Shown piece after piece: positions 24,451-32,265 of a DNA stretch of 37,462 nt; position 1 is the first letter of the stretch; each line of letters begins with the position of its first letter. This DNA comes from Egerieimonas sp900552095 (GTDB taxonomy: Bacteria; Bacillota; Clostridia; Lachnospirales; Lachnospiraceae), in contig CABREP010000018.1 of assembly GCA_902469965.1 (NCBI GenBank), forward strand, positions 1 to 37,462. The letters are read 5' to 3'. Made by a program: the position numbers and the translations under genes. The notes under the pieces are model-generated. The model ran no database searches, was not told the origin of the DNA, and saw only the letters and a list, made by a program, of their open reading frames with translations.

Positions 24451-25587
24451 ATGATAGATTACCGTGATTTTGAACATATTGGAAGAGAAATCAAAGATGT
24501 GGTCCAGTCGGCGATCGACTCGCAGGACTTTTCCCGTCTGAATTCTACCATCAATCAGACCATATCCAAGGTAAAAGGAAGTTCCTTCACCCATTATAAC
24601 CAGAATTCTTCCCGCTCTCCGGCGGAGATCTGTTTCAGCCGCACGCCAAAGGGAAGAGTTTCCGGACCAGTACTGACCGTTCTCGGCTACTCTTTCGCAG
24701 GAATCTTCGGCCTCACTGCCCTGATCCTGCTTTTATCCACAATTTTTCTCCATCCGCTCAAAAGCATCTGGATCGCCAATATTCTGATGCTCCTTTTTAC
24801 CGGCATCAGCCTGATTCTGGGATTTGCAGGCCAGCGGAAATGGAATCTGGTCAAACGCTTCCGCAGCTACGCCCGCCTTCTCGGCAGCCGCACCTACTGT
24901 TCTGTGGAAGATTTTGCCCTCCTTGCCCAGAAGAAAAAAGGGGCTCTCCTCTCTGACCTGACTGCCATGATCAAAAACGGTATGTTCCCCCAGGGACATC
25001 TGGATCCACAGAAAACGTATTTCATGCTGACCGATGAAGTCTTCAGACAATACTGTGCTTCCATGAAAGAGATGGAACGCCGCCGCAGGGAATCTGCTGC
25101 TGTTTCCGCCGCTGAAAGTTCCCCCGCCCTCTCCCGGGAATGTGAGAAAATCCTGCAGGAGGGACAGGAATATATCCGGCATATCCATCACTGCAACGAT
25201 CTTCTGCCCGGTGCGGAAATCTCAGAAAAACTGGATCGCCTGGAAACGATTATGACCCGGATCTTCGATCAGGTAAAAAAGGATCCTGATCTGGCGCCGG
25301 AACTTCACAAATTTATGAACTATTATCTTCCGACCACAAGAAAACTCCTGGACGCCTACTGCGAACTGGACATCCAGCCGGTCAGCGGAGATAATATAAA
25401 CAGCACCAAGCTGGAGATTGAGCGCACTCTTGATACAATAAACGAGGCTTTTGAAAATCTTCTGGATCGCTTTTTTGAAGATACCGCCTGGGATATTTCC
25501 TCTGACATCTCTGTCATGAAAACCATGCTGGCTCAGGAAGGTCTCACAGAAGATCCTCTTTCAAAAGCCGGAAAAGAGAGGAAATAA
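24451..25587 (+). CDS. XpaC family protein (5-bromo-4-chloroindolyl phosphate hydrolysis family)
   Basis: The 378-residue protein has a short N-terminal helical region, two hydrophobic segments (about residues 75-120, GPVLTVLGYSFAGIFGLTALILLL and the following IWIANILMLLFTGISLIL) and a long soluble helical part. The soluble part contains the family pattern YIRHIHHCNDLLPGAEISEKLDRLETI and a PTTRKLLDAYCELD block. The XpaC name comes from a Bacillus phenotype; the molecular role is unknown, and it nearly always accompanies telA. I chose the ATG at 24451, six bases after GAGGTG, over a GTG at 24442. The downstream telA starts two bases after its stop. Confidence 0.85.
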   Translation: MIDYRDFEHIGREIKDVVQSAIDSQDFSRLNSTINQTISKVKGSSFTHYNQNSSRSPAEICFSRTPKGRVSGPVLTVLGYSFAGIFGLTALILLLSTIFLHPLKSIWIANILMLLFTGISLILGFAGQRKWNLVKRFRSYARLLGSRTYCSVEDFALLAQKKKGALLSDLTAMIKNGMFPQGHLDPQKTYFMLTDEVFRQYCASMKEMERRRRESAAVSAAESSPALSRECEKILQEGQEYIRHIHHCNDLLPGAEISEKLDRLETIMTRIFDQVKKDPDLAPELHKFMNYYLPTTRKLLDAYCELDIQPVSGDNINSTKLEIERTLDTINEAFENLLDRFFEDTAWDISSDISVMKTMLAQEGLTEDPLSKAGKERK

Positions 25588-25589
25588 CC

Positions 25590-26723
25590 ATGGAAAATGA
25601 AACAATGACCACACCGACCCTGGTATTCGGAGAGGTTCTCCCCTCCGCACCGGAAGAACCCGCCAAAAAGGAACCGGAACAGCCTCAGCTGAACGAGGAA
25701 ATCCTCACCGCAGAAGAGAGGAAAATGGTAGAAGATTTTTCCCGTCAGATCGATCTGACAAATTCCACTGCCATCCTGCAGTACGGAGCAGGAACCCAGA
25801 GTAAAATGGCCTCCTTTTCCGAGAAGGCACTGGAAAATGTCAAAACAAAAGATCTGGGAGAAATCGGAGAAATGCTCTCCGGCGTAGTTACAGAATTAAA
25901 ATCTTTCGACGCAGAAGAGGAGGACCGGGGCTTCTTCGGAAATCTCTTCCGCAAACCCGGAGATAAAATCTCCTCCATGAAAGCCAAATATGAAAAAGCG
26001 GAAACCAATATCTCCCGGATCTGTGATTCTCTGGAAAGTCATCAGGCTCTTCTGATGAAAGATACCGCCATGCTGGATAAAATGTATGAACAGAACCTGG
26101 CTTATTTTAAAGAACTGTCCATGTATATTCTGGCCGGGAAGAAAAAGCTGGAAGAGGTCCGTGCCACAGAACTTCCCCGCCTGGCCGCAAAAGCTCAGGT
26201 TTCCGGTCTCCCGGAAGATGCACAGGCTGTCAAAGATCTGGACGCCCTGTGCGGCCGTTTTGAAAAAAAGATCCACGATCTGGAACTGACCCGGATGATC
26301 TCCATCCAGACGGCTCCCCAGATCCGGCTGGTTCAGGGCAGCGATACCATGATGATTGAAAAAATCCAGTCTACCCTGGTCAACACCATCCCCCTGTGGA
26401 AAAGTCAGATGGTTCTCGCTCTTGGGGTGGAACATGCTTCTCAGGCTGCAAAAGCGCAGCAGGAAGTCAGCAGCCTGACCAACGAACTGCTCCGGAAAAA
26501 TGCCGATACCCTGAAAACCGCCACCCTCGAAACTGCCAGAGAATCAGAACGCGGTATTGTAGATATGGAAACTTTAAAACATACCAACGAATCCCTGATC
26601 TCCACGCTGGATGAAGTAATGAAAATCCAGGAAGATGGACGGCAGAAACGTGCGGCCGCCGAAGCCGAATTAAACCGTATGGAAGGAGAACTGAAAAGTA
26701 AACTCCTGGAACTCAGAAAATAG
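25590..26723 (+). CDS. Toxic anion resistance (TelA) family protein
   Basis: The 377-residue, Glu/Lys-rich helical protein matches the TelA/KlaA family: QIDLTNSTAILQYGAGTQSKMASFSEKAL near residues 50-78, the GFFGNLFRKPGDKISSMKAKYEKAE block, and a long coiled-coil-like C terminus containing the QTAPQIRLVQGSDTMMIEKIQSTLVNTIPLWKSQM-type segment. The family was named for tellurite resistance plasmid genes. In Firmicutes it is paired with XpaC and linked to envelope stress, but its mechanism is unknown. It is followed by a strong terminator shared with the convergent gene at 26778. Confidence 0.9.
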   Translation: MENETMTTPTLVFGEVLPSAPEEPAKKEPEQPQLNEEILTAEERKMVEDFSRQIDLTNSTAILQYGAGTQSKMASFSEKALENVKTKDLGEIGEMLSGVVTELKSFDAEEEDRGFFGNLFRKPGDKISSMKAKYEKAETNISRICDSLESHQALLMKDTAMLDKMYEQNLAYFKELSMYILAGKKKLEEVRATELPRLAAKAQVSGLPEDAQAVKDLDALCGRFEKKIHDLELTRMISIQTAPQIRLVQGSDTMMIEKIQSTLVNTIPLWKSQMVLALGVEHASQAAKAQQEVSSLTNELLRKNADTLKTATLETARESERGIVDMETLKHTNESLISTLDEVMKIQEDGRQKRAAAEAELNRMEGELKSKLLELRK

Positions 26724-26731
26724 AAATTTTC

Positions 26732-26774
26732 AAAAGGCACAGAAGGACGCTCTTCCTCTTTTTCTGTGCCTTTT
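26732..26774. terminator. Bidirectional terminator between telA and the 78-residue ORF
   Basis: AAAAGGCACAGAA (26732-26744) and TTCTGTGCCTTTT (26762-26774) form a perfect 13-bp stem with a 17-base loop and T tracts on both strands. Confidence 0.85.
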
Positions 26775-26777
26775 CTT

Positions 26778-27014
26778 CTACTCCCACCCGTTCATAATCT
26801 GCAAGATCTTTTCCTCATAATCTCCTGTATATTCCTCCTGCTTTCCACCATTTCTCACATTGCTTTCCGCTCCGTACTCATTTTCACAGAATTCCCACAC
26901 ATGATATCCCACACCACGGTAGGCAAAATCCAGACTGCCCAGTCCGTCTTCCTCATGATACTCATATTCCCATCCTTTCTCTGCAAGATATTTCTGTAAT
27001 TTTTCCAGTCTCAT
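26778..27014 (-). CDS. Small acidic protein of unknown function
   Basis: The 78-residue protein is acidic and rich in aromatic residues and Gly. It starts with a basic/amphipathic segment (MRLEKLQKYLAEKGW), followed by YEYHEEDGLGSLDFAYRGVGYHVWEFCENEYGAESNVRNG and a charged C terminus. I do not recognise a family with confidence. It has no signal peptide or membrane segment. Its ATG overlaps the TGA of the DUF4349 lipoprotein gene by four bases, so it is almost certainly the last gene of the sigma/anti-sigma operon, and it ends just before a strong terminator. The coupling supports it being a real gene. Confidence 0.75.
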   Translation of the reverse strand: MRLEKLQKYLAEKGWEYEYHEEDGLGSLDFAYRGVGYHVWEFCENEYGAESNVRNGGKQEEYTGDYEEKILQIMNGWE

Positions 27015-27931
27015 TTCTCTTCTCCTTTTCCTGATCTGTCTCTGATGCCCTGTTTTTTCTTCCTCCGGATCTTTCTGACAAGCAGCACTGCCAGTGCTGC
27101 AAGACCGCCGATTCCGGCCAGATAAGGAAGCGCTATCAAAGCAGCCACAGCAAACTCCCTCAAGCCTCCGCCAAAACGATACAGGGAGTTTTCCAGACCA
27201 TCTTTAACTTCCGTCCAGAATCCCCCTCCTGTTCCCGATGAAGACTCCCGCTCCACCTCCTGTACCTGGAGGTACAGCGTACTGTATGTTACCTGATTGT
27301 CCATCGCCCTCAGTCTGGACTCATAAGATTCAATCTCATAATTTACCTCTGTCAGCCGCCCCTGAACGGCGATAACATCCTCCAGCTGCTCCGCCTGTTC
27401 CATCAGTCTTAAAAGACTTTCCTGTTCGGTTCGCAGCGCGGACAGCCGGCTTTCTGTATCCACATACTGCAGTGCCACGTCCTCTGTATTCTCCCGGATT
27501 CCGGTTACAGATGCCCCCGCTTGAATCTCTTCTGTCAGTTCGTCCAGCTTCTCCGCCGGAATACGTATCGTCAGATCTGCACTTCTGTTTTTTTCCTCCT
27601 TTTGTCCGCTGATTCCGCTGCTCTCCAGATAACCTCCCAGATCTTCCGTCTTTTTCCTTGCCATTTCCCAGAAATCATCAAAGTGCTCCGTCTCTGCCTG
27701 AATATTCCTGGTTACGATCCGTTTCTGGCCTGCCGGGATAGCGCTGTCACCTGCCGGAATACTGCTGTCCTCTGCTCCTTCCATCTCCGACTCCGGCAGG
27801 GATGCAGATTCCCCATAACCGATGTCAGCTGCACTCTGTACTGCTGTCGTCTCCGCAGTTTTCTCTGCCTGGCAGCCCGCCAGAATAAAGCTGCCCGCCA
27901 GCAGCAACATCATCCATCTTTTTTTCTTCAT
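27011..27931 (-). CDS. DUF4349-type lipoprotein
   Basis: The 306-residue protein has a lipoprotein signal ending ILAGC (Cys20), an acidic/Ser-rich linker, and an extracytoplasmic domain starting RIVTRNIQAETEHFDDFWEM. Within it LTIRIPAEKLDELTEEI and NTEDVALQYVDTESRLSAL lead into a coiled coil (about 160-215) ending AMDNQVTYSTLYLQVQE, the DUF4349 pattern. A C-terminal membrane helix (about 258-285) and a very basic tail follow. It is thus anchored at both ends with the domain outside. Function is unknown; the upstream sigma and anti-sigma genes suggest an envelope-stress or signalling role. AAGGGGG precedes the start. Confidence 0.85.
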   Translation of the reverse strand: MKKKRWMMLLLAGSFILAGCQAEKTAETTAVQSAADIGYGESASLPESEMEGAEDSSIPAGDSAIPAGQKRIVTRNIQAETEHFDDFWEMARKKTEDLGGYLESSGISGQKEEKNRSADLTIRIPAEKLDELTEEIQAGASVTGIRENTEDVALQYVDTESRLSALRTEQESLLRLMEQAEQLEDVIAVQGRLTEVNYEIESYESRLRAMDNQVTYSTLYLQVQEVERESSSGTGGGFWTEVKDGLENSLYRFGGGLREFAVAALIALPYLAGIGGLAALAVLLVRKIRRKKKQGIRDRSGKGEEK

Positions 27932-27946
27932 CCCTGATTCCCCCTT

Positions 27947-28609
27947 TCATGAGACCGTCACCAAAAGAAAACATAACCTTCCATCTATCCTCCTCACAAA
28001 CCTGTAAGTTCCCGGATCGTCTACTCCAAAGGTATCCAGATCAAACTCTTCCTCTCTGATTTCTCCGGGATCTAAGATTTCTTCTGTCTCCTCCTCCGTC
28101 TTCCATATCTGTCTCCACTGTCCCTCTTCCAGATATTCTACTGCAAGCACACAGGAGACTCCCATCTCTCCCGATCCTTGATTTTTCAAAATCGTCCGGA
28201 TCTGTCCTCCTTCCTCGCCGCCAAGACGCCACCTCTTTTCTGTCTCATCTGTTCCTCCATACTCTTCTGTTTCCGCATCGCTTTTCTCCCGGATTCCGGA
28301 ATCTTCCCCACTTTCCTCTGATATACTTTCCCCGGACGCATCCATCTGAAGTTCCTCTGATTTCTCCTCTCCGATCGCCCACACTTCCGGATTCCCCTGA
28401 ACTGCTGCAAACAGGAGCAGGACAGCAGCAGCGGCAGCTGTCAGATACTTCTTTTTCTTCCTTTTCCTGCCTATTTTCCGGATTTTATTCTGAAAATCTT
28501 CTGAAAAATCATGTTCTCCTGCAATCTCTTCCCGGTCAGGCATTTCCTTCCACTTTTCTTCCCAGTATGATTCCAGCAGTTCTTTCAGCAGCTTTTCCTC
28601 CCTACTCAC
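27947..28609 (-). CDS. Probable anti-sigma factor, single-pass membrane protein
   Basis: The 220-residue protein has a charged cytoplasmic N terminus (residues 1-53, with ESYWEEKWKEMPDRE and a basic KIGRKRKKKK stop), one membrane helix (about 55-70, Ala/Leu-rich) and an acidic Ser/Glu-rich linker. It ends in a beta-rich extracellular domain with YLEEGQWRQIWKTEEE, LDPGE and DDPGTYRFVRRI. This architecture, and a GTG start overlapping the ECF sigma stop by eight bases, indicate that it binds and restrains that sigma factor. No zinc-binding HxxxCxxC motif is present, so it is not a ZAS-type anti-sigma. GGAGGAGG precedes the GTG. The extracellular ligand is unknown. Confidence 0.75.
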   Translation of the reverse strand: MSREEKLLKELLESYWEEKWKEMPDREEIAGEHDFSEDFQNKIRKIGRKRKKKKYLTAAAAAVLLLFAAVQGNPEVWAIGEEKSEELQMDASGESISEESGEDSGIREKSDAETEEYGGTDETEKRWRLGGEEGGQIRTILKNQGSGEMGVSCVLAVEYLEEGQWRQIWKTEEETEEILDPGEIREEEFDLDTFGVDDPGTYRFVRRIDGRLCFLLVTVS

Positions 28610-29144
28610 AGGCCTCCTCCTCTCTCAGCAGTGTCTGCAGCTTCTTCCGGGCACGAAAGATCTTTCCATTTGCAGTCTTTGGTGAAATCCCCATCATCCC
28701 GGCTACCTCTTTTTCACTCATTTCGTGGAGATATCGGTACTCCAGCGCAATCCGGTATTCTTCCGGAAGCCTGTCAATGGCCTGAAAGATCCTCTCCCGG
28801 GATTCCTTCTGCAGATAAAGTTCCAGAAGATCCTCTCCTGCCTGCCCTTCCCACTCCTCATAAGATTCCACTTTTATCTTTTTCTGTCTTCTCACAATAT
28901 CAATTGCTTTATTTCTCACGATCGTACCAAGAAAATTCCTCGTTTCTCTGCTTCTGGGATCTTTTACCCGATCCATGTGGTTCGCCAGTGCCAGAAAGGT
29001 TTCCTGTACCGCATCCTCTGCCAGATGAGCGTCATGAAGAATCTGATCTGCCAGATACCATAGAAAATGACTGTACGTCTCATAAATAATCTGAAAACAG
29101 TTTTTCTCTTCCGGTGTATCCAGCATATCTAAAAAAATCAGCAT
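28602..29144 (-). CDS. ECF-family RNA polymerase sigma factor
   Basis: The 180-residue protein has sigma region 2 (FQIIYETYSHFLWYLADQILHD...AEDAVQETFLALANHM, about residues 15-60) and region 4 (AIDRLPEEYRIALEYRYLHEMSEKEVAGMMGISPKTANGKIFRARKKL, about 120-168), with no region 3. I chose the ATG at 29144 (AAGGGG six bases upstream); an in-frame upstream ATG lacks support. It is co-transcribed with the anti-sigma, DUF4349 lipoprotein and 78-residue genes. It follows a terminator after folA, so it has its own promoter, probably self-recognised, though I could not place it confidently. Confidence 0.92.
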   Translation of the reverse strand: MLIFLDMLDTPEEKNCFQIIYETYSHFLWYLADQILHDAHLAEDAVQETFLALANHMDRVKDPRSRETRNFLGTIVRNKAIDIVRRQKKIKVESYEEWEGQAGEDLLELYLQKESRERIFQAIDRLPEEYRIALEYRYLHEMSEKEVAGMMGISPKTANGKIFRARKKLQTLLREEEACE

Positions 29145-29198
29145 AGCCTTCCCCTTATGTACTTTTCCATTTCCTTCTTTATTAATTAAACGCATTTT

Positions 29199-29219
29199 AA
29201 CCTGCTTTTACTTCAGGTT
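29199..29219. promoter_or_regulatory. Inverted repeat upstream of the sigma factor operon
   Basis: AACCTG (29199-29204) and CAGGTT (29214-29219) form a 6-bp inverted repeat with a 9-base spacer, 55 bases upstream of the sigma start. It could be a regulator site in the promoter region; weak evidence. Confidence 0.3.
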
Positions 29220-29242
29220 TTTCATTTTTTCCTCAAAATATT

Positions 29243-29286
29243 TAGAAAAGCAGGAAATGCACATAAAATCGTGCATCTTTCCTGCT
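29243..29286 (-). terminator. Intrinsic terminator of thyA-folA
   Basis: On the minus strand AGCAGGAA...TGCAC (29286-29271) pairs with GTGCATTTCCTGCT (29262-29249), with a two-base bulge, and is followed by TTTTCT. It lies 22 bases after the folA stop. Confidence 0.8.
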
Positions 29287-29307
29287 CCTTTTCTATCCTG
29301 GGATTCC

Positions 29308-29802
29308 TTAACCTTTTTTCCGTTCATACTGACAGAACGTAAATTCCAGATCAAAATACGTCTGCTCTTCGCTCTCTGCCGTCACTTCCCACTCCGGCAT
29401 CTCATCCAGATTGGGAAAATAGGTGTCCGCTTCATAAGAAAAATCAATCTTCGTCACATGGATCAGATTGCAGTAAGGAAGCAGCATTTCATAAATCTGC
29501 CCTCCTCCTACCACATAAATATCATCATCCTCATACTTTTTCAGTTCTTCCAGAAGCGCTTCCTCCGTATGCACCACAATGGCTCCATGCCCGTCATAAT
29601 TTTCTTTTCTGGTCAGCACGATATTCGTTCTGTTTTTCAGCGGAAGCCCTCCCGGAAAGCTCTCCAGCGTTTTTCTGCCCATCACCACTACGTGGCCGCT
29701 GGTCTCCTGCCGAAAAAACTTCTGATCCATGGGAATCCGCACCAGAAGATCGTTTCCTTTTCCGATCGCCCAGTTTTTATCCACTGCAACAATTGCTTTC
29801 AT
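29308..29802 (-). CDS. folA: Dihydrofolate reductase
   Basis: The 164-residue enzyme reduces dihydrofolate to tetrahydrofolate with NADPH. It begins MKAIVAVDKNWAIGKGNDLL, with Asp26 in RIPMDQKFF as the catalytic acid. VVMGRKTLESFP, NIVLTR and DDIYVVGGGQIYEMLLP are the cofactor-binding landmarks. The length is typical of chromosomal type I enzymes. It follows thyA by 13 bases with AGGAGG upstream. The two genes form the thymidylate cycle, since ThyA makes dihydrofolate and FolA recycles it. Confidence 0.96.
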   Translation of the reverse strand: MKAIVAVDKNWAIGKGNDLLVRIPMDQKFFRQETSGHVVVMGRKTLESFPGGLPLKNRTNIVLTRKENYDGHGAIVVHTEEALLEELKKYEDDDIYVVGGGQIYEMLLPYCNLIHVTKIDFSYEADTYFPNLDEMPEWEVTAESEEQTYFDLEFTFCQYERKKG

Positions 29803-29815
29803 CTTCGTTTCCTCC

Positions 29816-30664
29816 TTAAACTGCTATGGGAATATTTTTTATCTGAGGCCCTGTCACATAATTTTCCACATGCAGATCATCCACAGTAAAATCATAAAAG
29901 TTCCTGATCTCCGGGTTCAGCCAGACCTTCGGCGCATCATACACCGGCCTTTTGATCAATTCCTGCACCAGAGGAATATGCCGGTCATAAATATGCGCAT
30001 CTGCAATCACGTGGAGCAGCTCGCCTGGATTCATATCACAGACCTGAGCCAGCATATGAACCAGCAGAGCATACTGACATACATTCCAGTTATTGGCCGC
30101 CAGTACATCCTGGGATCTCTGATTGAGTACCGCATTTAGAGTAAGCCTGTCTTCCCCCGGCCGCTTTGTCACATTAAAAGTCATAGAGTACGCACAGGGG
30201 TATAGATTCATCTCATGGAGATCCTGATGCACATAAATATTAGTCATGATCCGGCGGCTGTAGGGATTATGTTTTAAATCATAGATCACCCGATCCACCT
30301 GATCCATCATACCTTCCTTATATTGATGCTTTACCTGAAGCTGATAACCGTAAGCCTTTCCGATGGATCCATCTTCATCTGCCCAACTGTCCCAGATTCT
30401 GGGACCCAGATCATGGATGTTGTTGGATTTTTTCTGCCAGATCCATAAAAGTTCGTCAAAACAGCTCTTAAGTCCTGTTCTGCGCAGAGTGATCGCCGGA
30501 AATTCCTTTGACAGATCATACCTGTTCACCACACCGAATTTTTTCACTGTGTAAGCCAGGGTTCCATCTTCCCAGTGGGGACGCACCTTCTCCCCTTCCG
30601 TACTGCAGCCGTTTTCTATAATGTCCCGGCACATATCAATAAATATTTTATCTGCAAAGCTCAT
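29816..30664 (-). CDS. thyA: Thymidylate synthase ThyA
   Basis: The 282-residue protein converts dUMP to dTMP with methylene-tetrahydrofolate. The catalytic nucleophile is Cys157 in LYPCAYSMTF. Other landmarks are SRRIMTNIYV (the phosphate-binding Arg pair), LNQRSQDVLAANNWN and HVIADAHIYDRHI. The active-site spelling PCAY rather than PPCH resembles the B. subtilis ThyA/phage-type branch. I chose the ATG at 30664, preceded by GGAGGAG, over an in-frame upstream ATG. It is transcribed from a clear promoter divergent from the VanZ-like gene and is followed by folA. Confidence 0.95.
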   Translation of the reverse strand: MSFADKIFIDMCRDIIENGCSTEGEKVRPHWEDGTLAYTVKKFGVVNRYDLSKEFPAITLRRTGLKSCFDELLWIWQKKSNNIHDLGPRIWDSWADEDGSIGKAYGYQLQVKHQYKEGMMDQVDRVIYDLKHNPYSRRIMTNIYVHQDLHEMNLYPCAYSMTFNVTKRPGEDRLTLNAVLNQRSQDVLAANNWNVCQYALLVHMLAQVCDMNPGELLHVIADAHIYDRHIPLVQELIKRPVYDAPKVWLNPEIRNFYDFTVDDLHVENYVTGPQIKNIPIAV

Positions 30665-30696
30665 ACGACTCCTCCTCTCCCTTTTCATTCTCTTCT

Positions 30697-30725
30697 ATTC
30701 TACACGAAAACAGGATGCAGTACAA
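30697..30725 (-). promoter_or_regulatory. thyA: Sigma-A promoter of thyA-folA
   Basis: On the minus strand TTGTAC (30720-30725) and TAGAAT (30697-30702) are 17 bases apart. The -35 box lies inside the loop of the inverted repeat at 30711-30743. Confidence 0.7.
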
Positions 30726-30743
30726 TGTTTCTTCTGCATCCTG
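30711..30743. repeat. Perfect 10-bp inverted repeat between divergent thyA and vanZ-like promoters
   Basis: CAGGATGCAG (30711-30720) and CTGCATCCTG (30734-30743) flank a 13-base loop that holds the thyA -35 box; the vanZ-like -35 box starts two bases after the right arm. The T run on the minus side (TTTTCG) means it may also end antisense transcripts arriving from cysK. Operator and terminator are both possible. Confidence 0.6.
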
Positions 30744-30745
30744 CT

Positions 30746-30774
30746 TTGACTTTTTTCTCCTGCCGTGCTATAGT
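30746..30774 (+). promoter_or_regulatory. Sigma-A promoter of the VanZ-like gene
   Basis: TTGACT (30746-30751) and TATAGT (30769-30774) are 17 bases apart, with a TGC extended -10 element, 34 bases before the start codon. Confidence 0.8.
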
Positions 30775-30808
30775 TTGTCCCGGATATCGTTTTTCAGGAG
30801 GTTCTGCT

Positions 30809-31282
30809 ATGAAAAAATCACTGCATCCGTTCTGGAAGGTCTGCTCCTTCCTCCCGGCTCTGCTTCTTATGTGCACCATCTTTTCCTTTTCCGCCCAGAC
30901 CGGAGAAGTCTCTTCAGGGCTGAGTTATCAGGTCAGCGCCAGGCTGGTAGACACTGTCTCTTCCGTTTCCGGAAAAGAACTGTCCGATGATGACCGGGAA
31001 ATGTGGATCGACCGGATCCATACACCGATCCGCAAAGCCGCCCACATGAGCGAATACTGTCTGCTGGCCCTCTTTGTTTCCCTTCCTCTGACTGTCTGGG
31101 GAATTCGTGGAAGAAAACGCTTTCTTCTTGCTCTTGCCTTCTGTACCGCCTTCGCCGGATCAGATGAATTCCACCAGTCCTTTGTCGGAGGACGCGGCCC
31201 CTCCCTCTTCGATGTCCTCATCGATTCCGCAGGTGCCGCCGCGGGCTGTGCTCTGCTCTTAATCTTCAAAAACCGGCGTTGA
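30809..31282 (+). CDS. VanZ-like family membrane protein
   Basis: The 157-residue protein has about four hydrophobic segments and the VanZ-like motifs. These are a first helix followed by FSFSAQTG, a loop with IRKAAHMSEYCLLALFV (the conserved K..H..EY) and SDEFHQSFVGGRGPSLFDVLIDSAGAAAG (the DE.HQ...R..S..D...D..G signature). VanZ was found in a teicoplanin-resistance cluster; chromosomal homologues are widespread and of unknown function. The start at 30809 is preceded by CAGGAGG. Its last 24 bases overlap the 3' end of convergent cysK, so read-through would be antisense. Confidence 0.88.
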   Translation: MKKSLHPFWKVCSFLPALLLMCTIFSFSAQTGEVSSGLSYQVSARLVDTVSSVSGKELSDDDREMWIDRIHTPIRKAAHMSEYCLLALFVSLPLTVWGIRGRKRFLLALAFCTAFAGSDEFHQSFVGGRGPSLFDVLIDSAGAAAGCALLLIFKNRR

Positions 31283-32188
31283 CAGATATCTGTCTCCGTT
31301 ATCCGGCAGAATTACCACAATATTTTTCCCTTCCATTTCCGACCGGGAAGCCAGAAGCGCGGCCGCACGGACAGCTGCCCCGGCGGAAATCCCCACCAGG
31401 ATCCCTTCCGTCCTTCCAATCTCCCTGGCTGTCTCTATTGCCTCTTCATTTTTTACCGGAATTATCTCATCATAGAGATCCACATCCAGCACCGCCGGCA
31501 CAAATCCGGCGCCAATTCCCTGGATCATATGTGGACCCGGTTTTCCTCCGGACAAAACGGGGGAACTTTCCGGTTCCACCGCAACTACCCTCACCTCCGG
31601 TTTCTTCCGCTTCAGAAATCTCCCGGTTCCGGTCAGAGTTCCGCCTGTTCCCACTCCGGCTACCAGTACATCCACCCTGCCCTCTGTATCCTCCCAGATC
31701 TCCGGCCCTGTCGTCTGCTCATGGGTCCGGGGATTGGCCTCGTTATCAAACTGTCCCGGTATAAAGCTTCCCGGAATTTCCTTTGCCAGTTCTCCGGCCC
31801 GCTCTATGGCTCCCGCCATGCCTCTGGCTCCTTCTGTCAGAACCAGCTCCGCCCCATAGCCTTTCAAAAGCTTTCTCCGCTCCAGACTCATCGTCTCCGG
31901 CATAACCAGGATCAGGCGATAGCCCTTTGCCGCAGCCAGTGATGCAAGACCGATTCCGGTATTGCCGCTGGTGGGCTCAATGATTACGCTTCCCGCCTTT
32001 AGTTTCCCCTCTTCCTCCGCCGCCTTTATCATAGAGAGCGCCGCTCTGTCTTTCACGCTTCCGGAAGGATTCAATCCCTCTACCTTGGCCAGAATCCTGG
32101 CCTTAAGTCCATGATTTTTCTCATAATTCGACAGTTCCAGCAACGGAGTTTTTCCGATCAGCTCTTCCACACTCTTCGCGTAACGCAT
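31259..32188 (-). CDS. cysK: Cysteine synthase (O-acetylserine sulfhydrylase)
   Basis: The 309-residue PLP enzyme makes cysteine from O-acetylserine and sulfide. It has IGKTPLLEL, NPSGSVKDRAALSMI (the Lys forms the Schiff base), EPTSGNTGIGLA (substrate loop), VAGVGTGGTLTGTGRFLK (PLP phosphate site), GIGAGFVP and GILVGISAGAA. I chose the ATG at 32188 (MRYAKS), seven bases after AAGGGTG, over an upstream in-frame start. A strong promoter lies inside the end of the preceding small membrane-protein gene, and a palindrome at the start site suggests repression. No serine acetyltransferase gene adjoins it. Confidence 0.95.
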   Translation of the reverse strand: MRYAKSVEELIGKTPLLELSNYEKNHGLKARILAKVEGLNPSGSVKDRAALSMIKAAEEEGKLKAGSVIIEPTSGNTGIGLASLAAAKGYRLILVMPETMSLERRKLLKGYGAELVLTEGARGMAGAIERAGELAKEIPGSFIPGQFDNEANPRTHEQTTGPEIWEDTEGRVDVLVAGVGTGGTLTGTGRFLKRKKPEVRVVAVEPESSPVLSGGKPGPHMIQGIGAGFVPAVLDVDLYDEIIPVKNEEAIETAREIGRTEGILVGISAGAAVRAAALLASRSEMEGKNIVVILPDNGDRYLSTPVFED

Positions 32189-32215
32189 CCTATCACCCTT
32201 TCTTTTCACTATAAT

Positions 32216-32234
32216 ACCTATCTTTTTAGTAGGT
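32216..32234. promoter_or_regulatory. Candidate operator at the cysK start site
   Basis: ACCTA (32216-32220) and TAGGT (32230-32234) form an inverted repeat with a 9-base spacer, beginning three bases after the -10 box. Its placement fits a repressor such as a CymR/Rrf2-type cysteine regulator, but the motif is short. Confidence 0.4.
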
Positions 32235-32236
32235 TT

Positions 32237-32265
32237 ATATTATTCCTGTTTTTCCGGTATGTCAA
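32237..32265 (-). promoter_or_regulatory. cysK: Sigma-A promoter of cysK
   Basis: On the minus strand TTGACA (32260-32265) and TAATAT (32237-32242) are 17 bases apart; the promoter overlaps the 3' end of the upstream gene. Confidence 0.75.
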
